Assembly: GCA_902806575.1 (NCBI GenBank)
Contig: CADCXD010000001.1
Location: 4,278,001 to 4,342,000 of the forward strand
Length of the DNA stretch: 64,000 bases
Source of the DNA: Jackrogersella multiformis
Lineage: Eukaryota > Ascomycota > Sordariomycetes > Xylariales > Hypoxylaceae
Direction: 5' to 3'
Below, in pieces: positions 35,001 through 46,626 of this stretch. The first letter of the stretch is position 1. The number at the start of each line of letters is the position of its first letter. The translations under genes and the position numbers were made by a program. Below the pieces are notes generated by a model. The model was not told the DNA's origin and did not search any database. It worked only from the letters and a program-made list of their open reading frames with translations.

Positions 35001-38000
35001 AGGATAGCCAGTTTGGAGATTGTATCTGTGAACTGAGCACGAAGTATCCTCTAGTACCAACTCGGAACACGGTCGCTGCCATCCACCGGGATAGGTCTCG
35101 AGTAGTCGATACACATGTGCTAGCAAGCTTGGACATTATCGTATCTCGCCGCGGTGGTTCTCGTCGAACGCAAACGCGGCTCGGGTAGCTGCGTGAGCTT
35201 GAGATTAGGATGTGGTCTGTTGAAGTAGTCTAAACGTGAAAGATAATCTCGAATGGTCCCTAACCTCAGGGAGCTGCTGTTTGATAGGCAAGCCTCGCGG
35301 AATACGTGGTCATATGGTCGATGACCGAAAGTCATGTCGAACGGTCTTATCACAGGAGGGCCGGGAATAACTGGAAGAATATAACCTCAAGTGGCACAAC
35401 TAGCATGGCAGGGCGGTTTCCGATCTGTCACGCGCAGCCGTCCTGAAATCGGACGGCGAAGCTGCGATTGGGTATCCCGGAGGTCCGACCAGTTACGTGC
35501 GGAGGTGGCGCCTCCAGATCCTAGCGGTAAGCGCTGTCGGGTAGGGGTTTCGTGTCAGCTTAAGTAAAGGGGGCGAAGGGGGCGTCTGCTCTCATGTACA
35601 TACGGTACGAACTTTGACTAGACCGATACACCGGCGACGGTGCCCCCCACGACGATATTACCCGATCTTAGCCTGGCATCTGCCCCCGCGTCGAGCGTCT
35701 GTCCTCTGAGCTCGTGAGTGGACTGGGCCAGATGCAAAATGCATGTCCCAGGGTCATATTCAAGATCCGGGGGGTTACAATATGCAGAGTCTGTATGGAT
35801 GTGGCGCCGGCTGGTTCCGGGTTGCAGGAAATTGAGCTTGGGGGTCAGCCATCCACAGACAAGCACGATACAGGCAACCTTGCCAGACAAGGCCGCATGA
35901 GAGGCTACCAGGTTGCTGGAAATAAGAAGCCGGCCCCGAACCAGGTAAGCCGGCCCGCATCTGCAGCAAGCTGAATAAGGAAGTATAGACGTCAGGACCG
36001 TTGGGGTGGTGGCAAAGAGCTACAAGTGGCTAGCTCAGACGTGTCTCATCGTGATAGAAATACCTAAATATGAGAGGGGGGGATGATGAAGTACCAAATG
36101 CTAATATTAGGGAATGTAGTTGGCTAATCTTTTTGAATAATAATCTACCCAAGGCTAGGTAGGTAGGGTAGCAACCATGGTAAAGAACAAATCATCGTCT
36201 TTAAGACAATAATAATATAAATAAAACTCTATATATGCCTTAAAGAAAACAGGACAAAAAAACAAGATGTTAAGTTCTAGCAAATGGCTGCGGCACTCGA
36301 GATGAACCATCATGGATATTAATTCACACCTGCTCATGCCTTCCTGAATCCTACTTACCTAACTAAAGCATATTTAAATGAGATCCACTGACATCTAGAA
36401 GTACATGTATTAACTAAGATCAGCCTAGGCGTCTCCATGCTTTCGAATTTTAACAGGCAAGCACTAGGCATAGGCACTAGGCATATGTACTTCTACCACC
36501 CCGTGGACCTTCTACCACCTAATGTGCCAAGAGATACATCATAATACATGATAGGTAGCTATATAAGTGGGGGATTCTCGATTCTCCTGCCCTGTATATC
36601 GCACAGCTCATAGCTCTTCTCCAATGAACAATCTAACCGACTCCTATCGGCTGTCACGTCGGCTGTCATACTTGCAGGATGGCTCTCTTCCTGGTAGAGA
36701 CTGATGCGTCGAATCTCAGCCTTAGTACGTACATATATGTACGTGGTATTGATATTGGACGAATAAGGGGCGCGCAAAACTCTCGGCCTGGTGGGTAAGG
36801 TACCTTCTAGTGACCTGAAACGGGAGTCACGCATGATAGGCGGCAGCCGCCCACGTAACAAGCCCTAATGGATGTGTCAAACTATGTTAGGCAGGAGTAC
36901 ATCCATTATATAGTCGACCTAGCCTTAGACCATTGTATCCATTCATGTATACATTGCCCGTGTATAGTAGGATGAATCAATGAATGAGCAACTGCACCCC
37001 TGAAAGTCATCTGGAGAACGAGGTCGATCCCTCTTTTTAAAAAGCCCTAAGCAGACTAAATATTAGTTTAGTTTAGACTCTTAGAAATGTGAAGGAGCTG
37101 CTTATAGAGACCTCAGGCATAGAGCATTCCTCTCTAATACAAATGCCTTTATGCCAAATATACCTATAGCTGAAGTACCAATGAGGCATTAGCAGTTGCC
37201 ACGATAGATATGTGCTTACGTAGGTATCAACAAGACCTGTCGAAATATCATCTCAGTATGGAAGGTGTGCAGTTGTCTTGTTCTTGCTTAAATCTAATAT
37301 TGTGTCATCTCTCTCATCTCTTATTCACACGGATCCACTGAGGAGGTGGAATAATAGACCATCCCCATTCAACCATCTCCCACAATAATAATAATATCAA
37401 TGCCTCTCGGTATCATGTAACCGGCCCATTCACATCCAACTTTGAACGCACAAGCTATCCTGCGTCCCGGCACGTAGAGGCAGCTTGCTGCCGCGCCCCC
37501 TTCTTACTCGAGAGCCCAACTGTTGCATACGAGATCTGGCCGCTATTTAATAAGCCCTCGTGACAATAATTTCATTCTCCACCTTCACCGCTTATACATA
37601 TGCAGTACGAGTGCCTAACGGTCCTCGAGGAGGCGAGTGAGACGGCTAGGTTTGCATGCCTGTATCCCCGATACACGTGGTTTGGAATATCTCATGAAAA
37701 CGTTTTGATTGTTGCAGGACGTTGTCACCAACAGGGAGATAGAGCAAGAGCCTCAATAATGCCGGGAAAAGTACGTGACATTGGCATCCGCATCCGGAGT
37801 ATCAACCATGTCAATCCTAACTGCAAATCCTAGAACTGGAGGTACGTCTATCTGCATAGAGAACAAATAATTTGTACCTATGTAAGGTCTGTATTATCTC
37901 CACTGCAGATCTCTTTATGTCCTGCGGCTGCTGACTAGTGGTGGTTATTCTTAGGTGTATAAGCTGAAACCTGGCTGACAAAAACCAGATATTCTCAACC

Positions 38001-40254
38001 AAACAACAGACTGGGTCCTCTCGTCCCATCGCTCTCCACTGGAAGGCCTGCAGCTTGGCTTGAAATCAGAATCCGTGGCGGTGGGATTTGCAGTAGTCAC
38101 TGCATAACACCCCCCCCCCAAAAGACAAGTGTCCTCAGACGTCATCCCCTATATAGAGGTTTTTCCAAAGTTGGAGAGGCTCTTCGATGTAAGCCGCTGG
38201 GCAGCATGTCGACAATGACGTGGACGGCAGTGTCACCCAAATCTGACAGATTTCCAGTTTTCTTGATTTCTGACTTCATGGTGCTTTCTGCGATATTGAA
38301 TAGAGGTTTCGGGGTAGTCTTCCCCGCAAACACCACGAGGATTCAAAGCAATGGGCGGCGGGTGCAATAAACTTGTGCCAAGTTGCCCCAGGCAGTCTCA
38401 GCCTTGTGAGACATAACCGCTGCCATTCTTTGTCGACCTGAACATGCAGGGATGTCCGACAAGAGCGCCAAGGGGGACCAATCTGTGTTTCCAGATGCAG
38501 AACATACACTACCTACACCTACCAGGCAGCGGACTTTGTCTAAAAGCCTGCCTAGCCGAAGCGGCCCATGAAACGGACCGTGCCTGCCCTCTCACAAGCT
38601 GCAAGTCATACTTGTCCAACCCACGCGGCAGAAGTCTCTTTAGCCCTCGGTGTGGGTGGCCATGTCCATGGTAGAGGTACCTCCGTGAGCTATCACACGG
38701 GCTGTGTAGCCGTACTCCGAAGTTACAAGTCAGCGTACCAACTTCCAAGGTTGGGGACTGCATCTGTACCCAACATATCATGGTAGAGGGAATTAGTGCT
38801 CAATGGCGAGGGTCATATATACCGGCCAGTTTTGTTATATGATAAATAGCATGGCAACCAAGCCGGGGGTGGGGGCGCGCTACCGCCCATCCATGTCAAC
38901 GTCAAGATTTGCCAATGGGCCGCAGCGATTTGCCGGTGGCTCGCTGTAGGCTGCTGTATGACACGTTGCGAAGTTGGAATGCATAACGGAGATGAGAAGC
39001 GCGGAACTTGCAAGAATTCAGGAATCAGGACCCAGGACATCCAGGACATCCAGGACATCTAGGAGACGACTAGGTGCCTCGGCGGACGGATACGACACTT
39101 ATTATTACACGGACTCGGAGCCGAACTCCGTAAATGGAAAGCTGATGGACATGATGGACATGGGATTTTAGTCGGCAGGCATTGTGTTGTCGATTCTCAG
39201 AATCTCACTGCATGAGAAGCGGTATCCACACCCAGACCGGTTGCCAGGTTTGGATCTTATCGTGCCTTATCGAGCGAGTCGGTCAGGACCACGACCAGTC
39301 AGCTTGGGCGCCAAGACACACTGGACCAGCCTTGACAGACTTCGGGACAGACAAGCGAGATGCAGGGAAACTGAGGTGCAGAAAAGCTTTCTTGGTGGGA
39401 TGAGTATCCCGTCCGGTTGAAGTCGATGGTCTATCTAGTGTAGGCTCGTGAAGAAAAAGGCCATGATAATGAGGAGGGAGAGACGGGATTGGTGACTTGA
39501 GATTGGGTGAATAAAAATGAAGCCGAGTTAGGAGAGACGCGGGTCGGTGAGGACACGGCCCATCTGCCGTTCCGGTTTCTTTCATCCTTTACCTATTCCC
39601 TATCCCCCTCCCCTCCCCTTCCCCTTTTCTCTTCCACATTGAGGTATTTGACCACATTGGGGTATTTGAGTAAATCCCCAGGAGTGATACCGAAATGTAG
39701 AGCGAGATAGGAGATAGGGGAATGGCTTTAGTAGAAAAGAGCAAGTGTTCTCCTTGAAGCTTCTCCTATATGCGAGTTTAGGAGGTAGAAGTTCTACATA
39801 CTATACTACCTAGGTACACATTACCTGCATATCTCGTTTCGTTTCACATACCTACCCAATACAGCAACCGGGAACGGCCAGAGGCCAACCAGCTGGGCGG
39901 TACGGGAGTACCGGGGGTTAGGAAGATATCGATACACCTCTCCGGGTTTCCTAGTATTCCAAGAGGGCCTGTACATATGTATCTAGTAGCAAGTGTTCTT
40001 ACGTACAATTGTACAGCGACTCTACCCGAATTGAACCGGAAAATTTGGCTCGCATCCATCTTGTTAAGCTTTACTGGCTATCGGGCATCAGATGATCTAG
40101 TTGATCAGCTCTCGTCTACTCATATAGTTACGACCCTATGATGCCCTTATGGGAAATAAGGGGAAAGGGGGGGTTACTCGAGGGTTACTCGAAGTACATA
40201 CTGCTCTCTCTCTCTCTCTGTTTCTGTCTCTCCCTCTCCCTACTACCTAACCTA

Positions 40255-40278
40255 GGGCATGGGCATGGGCATGGGCAT
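40255..40278. repeat. GGGCAT hexanucleotide repeat
   Basis: Four perfect copies of GGGCAT stand in tandem. A CT dinucleotide run lies 40-60 bases upstream (about 40203-40218). Confidence 0.9.
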
Positions 40279-40924
40279 GTATGTACCTAGTGCGCTTGTG
40301 TTCGTTGGGCAATGGGTAACCTTGGAAAGCGTCGAAACAAACATGGAGGTAGTCTACATACCACCCATATACTTGCCCTATAGGTATTACCTTGTCCAAC
40401 GTACCTTTGATGGGATGTCACACAGAAGCGCGAGCGCGCAATACAGATTACTCGGCTGCAGTAACCACCATGCACAAAAGGCCTCCAGCCTAATGGTAAT
40501 GGGATAGCTGCGGCTGCTTGGGAGCTGCCAGTTACACTGAGGGACATGAAGCCGTCATGGGAGCGCAACTTCACCGACGGATTATAGGAAGAGGTCTTAA
40601 GCTCTCCTATAACCTAGTGACGCGTTGCTAATCTATATATTAGGGATCGTCCCATCTTCCATATCCACTATGGTCCATGTTCCGTCGGCTCACATAGGGT
40701 TGCAGTTGTCAAAAAAGGCTATTCTCATCATCTCCCACAGGGCACAGGACGAGGTGGTCATCCTACCTGGAACGCTATTTCCTCACTTATACCTATAAGC
40801 CCTGGCCTTTGCGAGCTTTATAGGGTCGCCGTTTCGTTGTTTCGTCCTTGTCTGCGTCGTTGTGTCTGCCTTTATGCCTACCTGAGGTTCCTCCTACCTT
40901 CGAGATCGAAACCATAACCTGAAC

Positions 40925-40988
40925 CAAAGCCAAAGCCAAAGCCAAAGTTAAAGCCAAAGTCAAAGTCAGAATCAAAGTCAGAATCAAG
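40925..40988. repeat. AAAGCC/AAAGTC hexanucleotide minisatellite
   Basis: About ten imperfect six-base units of the type CAAAGC or CAAAGT are arranged in tandem, drifting from AAAGCC to AAAGTC and GAATC variants to the right. Confidence 0.85.
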
Positions 40989-41900
40989 AAAGTCTTAGAT
41001 ATATTGGACGCGGTCGTGAATCGTGGTGTTGTACAACCACTACAAGGTATAAAAATACACCCCTCCCTACCTACCTATATGTACATGTACTTCTTAGGCT
41101 CTTTTGTTTCCATGTTCTTTTTTGAAGTTTCCCCATCTAACCCCATCTAAGCTAAACCACCTAGGCCCATCCCACAGCCACAGCACGAGGGAATCCGGAA
41201 CATGGGCCACGGACCACGAGCACAACCCCACCACACCTTCTTTTTCTAAAAGAGCCCACCATCAAGGAACAGCTTTATTATTTATTTATTAGGCTAGACT
41301 AGAGGCATCTAGAGCACCGCCGCAACCCCCTGTCAAACCAAATAAGTCCAAGACTTTCATGCATGCAGCGTGTCTGCAATCACAACCCTCGACCTTCACC
41401 AGGAGTAGAGCTAGATGCAAGGCGGTGAGAAGGCTACAAGCCGTTTGGCTACTTTGTGTAAGCCTCTCTGACAAACCACATCCCCTTATTCGACATTGGC
41501 ATCAAGGAGCTAGGGACAATTTTTTGGGCCTTTACGGCTTTACGGGCTGTATTCTAATAATTCACTTACTGTTCAAGTCTTCTCTCGTGGTCCAGTTTTC
41601 TTTTTTTTGGTCAACGCACGCACACACGCACGCATGAGTTAGTTGTTTATGCCAGTCCTCTAACAGCTGGATTTGTTCCTAGGATAGCCACCTACCTGGT
41701 ATATTGCCCGCTAGACAGCCCTAGCAGCCTTAGAAGCCTCGGAGCTTTCTGGTTTTTCTGGTATCGAACTCGTACCTGGTACCTCTAACGGCACGGAAGG
41801 AACCTGAAAAGAACTTCCAAGATACCTACTCCCTCGTTAGGTCACAATACAACTACCTTACCTAAAAGAAAAATAAAATAGGAATCCTCATCCATCATTC

Positions 41901-43571
41901 CCGTAACGGTGACGCCCACCGCGACTACCGACAGCTCATCATTCTTTCTCTCTTCGAGACTGCCTTTCTCCATCAGCGTGCATCTAGCAGTTCGGGTCTA
42001 GAAGCCCGGCTACCAACTCTACCAATTCTATCCTCCCACATCTTTCTTCGCAACTCACACACCACCCTTACCACCTTTTATTCCCACTAACTACCTTACT
42101 ACTTACTACTTACCATTTCCAAGGTTACCACTCACCTATTACCTACCTATCCACTTACACCTTTGTATCTTCGTTCACTATTACCTTACTTATCCATATC
42201 ACGACCATCTTACTATCTCACACTACGCCATTCCCCCGCCCCTGTCTCCCGTTTCCCGTTCCTCGTTTCTCGTTTCTCGGCTTCTGACTACGGGCTAGCA
42301 CCGTCTATCATTGTATGTGTTGCGTTCGAGTGCGAGTGCGAGTGTGTATGTGTGTATCCGTGTCCGTGTCCGTGTTCTTCTTCTCATCTGCCTGCCTCCT
42401 ACCTAGGACCTAGGTATTTCTTTCTCTTCTATTCCTAAACGAACATCCACACACTACACTAGTCTGTACTAGTTCTATGATACAACTCCAGTCTCTACCG
42501 ACCTATCTTGCAAGGATCTGTTACCCTGGGTTCGGGTTACCTGATCGAATTTAGGAAAGAATCAAGACAGGCACATCCCACCTTTTTTCAGACCCTGCTG
42601 CTACCTTGCCCACCCATACGGATCCCTTGTCTTTACATACTTTTACATACTTCCTTCGTCGACTTTTTTGTGCGACAAGCTACAACTTTGAGATTCTCCG
42701 ACCTTTCTACAACAACACCTCCTTTATCAAAACTTCTCTTCACAGTAAACATACGCTCGTTTGCAATTGTCTTTTTTTTTTACTCCCCCCCCCTCCCCCC
42801 CCCCTTCTCTCAACCCCCCAACCCCCCGTGAGGGCATAGAGTTACCCACTTCATTGTACCCCCCGTCTTTTAGAAGAGCGCCAGCACCAGCGCCAGCACC
42901 AGCACCAGCAAGCAGCCAGCAGCCAGCAAGCACACCGGCAAGCAAGCAAGCTTGAGTCTGTCTTGCTCACGTACGAGGCACCTTACCTTAATAACTTCTG
43001 ACATCAAAGGGTCCCCGCCGGGCCAGCATACTGCACTGCACCTATTGTCCCCCTGGCGCAGATCCTGGCTAGACCGAGTAGTGGTTCATCATCACTTGCT
43101 CGCTCATAGAACACTTCAGAACCGATCTCCCTTTTCTCTCTCTCTGTCTATCTTCTCCATCTAGGTACGCTAGTCTCGAGTCAGCCCGCCTCCAGAGTGT
43201 GGCTTTCGCCACTAACACCGTCTGGTGACCAGCCCCACCAGAATATGAATATGGACTCGGTATCCCACTAACTAGAGCCGAACATAGAGAACACTTGACC
43301 TTCAATTCTTGTTGATTATTGAAACCGTCGCCAACCGTACACCGTAGTAGAAAAGCATCGCAGCCAGGCAGTTCCGGGCTTTGCTGCTTGAAGCAATTGG
43401 GGGGGTCGTGATCTCGTGCAGCTGCGGCAATGACCCAGTACAAGCACTGCCGTCAGTAATATGTACGTCAAGCACGCCTTGCAGCATGCAGTGCAATGCC
43501 CTCGTCCGATTTGTACAGCTCTTATGTATCTGTGAATTATCTATGCTGACTCGCACGTTTCACAGACCAAG
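41901..43571 (+). promoter_or_regulatory. Probable pyrimidine-rich promoter/leader of the Hmt1-like gene
   Basis: The plus strand is strongly C/T-rich for about 1.6 kb, including a poly-C/T run at about 42770-42830 and an AGC-rich repeat at 42879-42954. This resembles the leader of the kinase gene. An upstream ORF at 42315-42413 (32 codons, Val/Arg and Val/Ser repeats) would precede the gene if transcription starts that far up. Start site and any leader intron are unknown. Confidence 0.4.
42879..42954. repeat. CCAGCA / AGCAAGC repeat
   Basis: Imperfect tandem units of CCAGCACCAG followed by AGCCAGCAGCCAGCAAG lie in the presumed leader of the ABC transporter gene. Confidence 0.8.
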
Positions 43572-46500
43572 ATGGCTGAAGTCATCATCAGCCCTCCCGA
43601 CTCCCCGGCGGAGAGGGTGCGAGACGTTACTCAGTACCTCTATCCGGATCTCCTCCTTCTGGCTTTCATCACCATCGGTGCGACGCATTCTGTGTACACC
43701 GCTATGCGCAAGGATGATATAGTCGCGCCTACAGTTAAAGGTCCTGGCGGCAAGCCATTGCCAGTCACTAAGAGGAGAAGATCCGACGACGATGCGGAAC
43801 CTGACGAATTCAGTCCTCATGCCAGGAGGTTTTTCCAAGCCTCCATGGTGTTGGCGACCTTGACCTTTTTCGCTATTGGCGGCGCAATTGCCGCTCGTGC
43901 TCTAATTCACAGAAGTGCAGACGGCCAGCACGGATGGTGGTGTGGCGAGCCGAAAACTGTAAGCAAATCCAATGCCCTATTTTCGCATCCAGATGCAGTC
44001 AGCTAATCCTTCGCCTTTTTAAAAAAATCTAGGTCTTTGTCATCGGCTCAACTTTTCTTTATGTCTACTTGACGCTGACCTTGTTCGACTGGAAGAGCAG
44101 CCCGAGCTTGGTTCATATCTCCACCTGGAGCTTCGCGCTCTGTGGAGATATTATCATCTTTGTCTCTGATGCAATCGTCTTGTCTCGCCCCCACAAGGTC
44201 ATGACTAATCTCACTCGCGATAAGTATGTGATTGTAGATGAGATGAACAAGTGGGATATGATTGATCTCGGCCTCTCGGCGGGAAGGATCGCTCTCTTGA
44301 CAGGCATGGTCCTCGTTTACTGTACCATTGTTCTCCTGAGAAGCCGGGCCGAGCTAGAGAAGTATGAGCAGGGACAGGAATACGACTACGAAGCTGACGA
44401 GGGCACCCCCCTCCTTAATGGTCAAGCAAATGGCTACCGAACAAATAGCCACCCCGCCCACCCGGGCACGAACGGTGCTGCCAACGCCAACACTAACGGT
44501 GCTGCTGATGGGAGCCACCAGATGGTGGACGAAGACGCCGGATTCTATCGACCCGAGAAGCTACCGCACACCACCTGGTTCGAGTATCTGCGCGGCTATT
44601 CCGTCTTCTTCCCGTACATGTGGCCAAGCAAAGAGCTCCGACTGCAAATCATCGTCGTGGTCTGCTTCGTCCTGCTGGCCCTTCAGCGATGGGTAAACAT
44701 CATGGTTCCCTACCAGATCGGTGCCGTCACAAACCAGCTCTCTGGGGATGATCTCGAAAAAGGCGAGCCGCTTGTGATGCCCTGGGTCTCACTTGGACTG
44801 CTCATCTTATACAAGCTACTGCAGGGACCGTCCGGGCTTTTAGGGTCTCTCAGATCGCTGCTGTGGATCCCAGTTTCCCAGCACACGTATCGCGCTCTTA
44901 CCACGTCGGCGTTTGAGCACGTCCACTCATTGAGTCTTGATTTTCATCTAGGCAAAAGGACCGGGGAGGTCCTATCCGCATTGAACAAAGGCTCTTCCGT
45001 CAACGCCTTTCTCGAGCAGGTCACTTTCCAGGTCTTCCCGATGCTTATTGACTTATTTGTCGCTGTCAGCTACTTCTATGTCAGGTTCGACGCTGTCTAT
45101 GCCGTCATCGTTTGTTCAATTACATTCTATTATTTGTTCTTGACGATACGAATGGCATCCAAGACTGCTGATCAAAGACGGGCGATGTCCAATGCGGACA
45201 GGGAGGAAGAAGCAGTCAAGAACGACTCGATCATCTCGTACGAGACGGTCAAGTATTTCAATGCGGAAGACTTCGAATTCAACCGATACAGGGAAGCTAT
45301 ACAGAATTTCCAAGTTGCCGAGGCTAAAGTTACGTGGAGCATTAGCACCATGAACATCTGCCAGTCGTTGGTTTTCATGATAGGGATGCTGGTCGCCATG
45401 ATGCTTGGCGCTTACCAGGTAACCATGGGTACCAGAAAAGTGGGAGATTTCGTTACCTTGATGACCTATCTAGGCCAACTGCAGGGACCGCTCAACTTTT
45501 TCGGAACCTTTTACCGTACCGTCCAGCAAGCCATGATATCTGGAGAGCGACTATTGGAATTGTTCAAGCAGCGTCCTACTGTCGTTGATCGCCCTGGTGC
45601 CGCTAACCTTAGTACGTGCGAAGGTCGTGTCGAGTTTTCTAAGGTCAAATTCGCATACGACAAGAGAAAGCCCGCACTGAGAAACCTATCATTCACCTGT
45701 GAGCCTGGCACAACCACGGCGCTGGTCGGCGAATCAGGCGGCGGCAAATCAACCCTCTTCCGATTGATGTATCGCTATTTCAACTGCCAGGAGGGCAACA
45801 TCAGGGTCGACGGCCGCGATATTAAGGATGTTACCATAGATTCTGTTCGACGCTACATAGGAGTAGTGCCGCAGGATACAGTCCTTTTCAACGACACCCT
45901 CATGTATAATCTGAGGTATGCTAACCAGAACGCGACTGACGATGACATCATGGCCGCATGTCAAGCTGCGAGCATCCATGACAGGATTATGTCATTCCCA
46001 GACGGTTATGCTACTAAGGTTGGCGAGCGTGGTCTTCGATTGAGCGGCGGTGAGAAGCAGAGAGTTGCCATTGCGCGAACCCTGCTCAAGAACCCTAAGA
46101 TTATCATGCTAGACGAGGCCACTTCAGCACTTGATAGCCACACAGAGCAGCAGATTCAATCTCGGCTGGCTAGCATCGGTCGTGGCCGTACATTGCTGAT
46201 CATTGCGTAAGTTTTTACCACGTATGTGGCATCCCATGACTAGCTTAACTGACCGTCTTTAGTCACCGCCTATCGACGATTACCCATGCAGACCAAATCC
46301 TTGTCCTACACCAAGGAACCATTGCCGAGAAGGGCACGCACGAAAAGCTACTTGAGCTCAATGGTCGATATGCATCTATGTGGAATCGTCAAGCGAAAGC
46401 CGAAAAGGCAGCCGAAGATGCACGCAATGCAACTCGAAAGGCCGAGAAGCTTATGCGCAAGGCTAACATCCCTTCCGCTCCCGCCGATCACCACAGCCGG

Positions 46501-46626
46501 AATGTGCACTCTAACGGTCACGATGATTCAAGCAGCTCATCTGATGAATCGGTTACTCCTGGTCGACTCAGCCTTCCATTCGAGCCCACGACACCGGCTG
46601 AAGGTCCTGCACGATCGACCCACTAA
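43572..46626 (+). CDS. hmt1: Half-size ABC transporter of the Hmt1 / ABCB6 type (vacuolar heavy-metal tolerance)
   Basis: Exons are 43572-43958, 44033-46206 and 46263-46626, giving 974 residues. Hmt1 in fission yeast moves phytochelatin or its cadmium complexes into the vacuole; ABCB6 relatives move porphyrins or glutathione conjugates. Seen: an N-terminal extension with several membrane segments; an Asn/Gly-rich linker (about 255-290); a six-helix ABC membrane domain with the conserved KYFNAEDFEFNRY; then one nucleotide-binding domain with Walker A GESGGGKST near 695-703, signature LSGGEKQR near 798-805, Walker B IIMLDEATSALD near 818-829 and the H-loop His in HRLSTI. The last intron sits between LLIIA and HRLSTI, so an unspliced reading loses the H-loop. 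Substrate is inferred from family only. Confidence 0.93.

Larger units (their letters stand above)
32087..41900. other. Gene desert of almost 10 kb
   Basis: No intact gene is supported. The parts at about 32.9-34.0 and 36.05-37.4 kb look AT-rich, while 35.4-36.0 and 38.0-39.4 kb look GC-richer. Protein-like but unrecognised frames occur at 33300-33441 (plus; SLEEAVFVAGFEAEKVLRQ) and 35618-35890 (minus). CCTAGG palindromes are scattered throughout (for example 32630, 33281, 33895, 36156, 39808 and 41163). Simple repeats lie at 40200-40280 and 40925-40988. Confidence 0.4.

Noticed and set aside
38142..39585. Several overlapping 60-100 codon frames on both strands
   Set aside because: They overlap each other on both strands, lack family features and reflect locally higher G+C.
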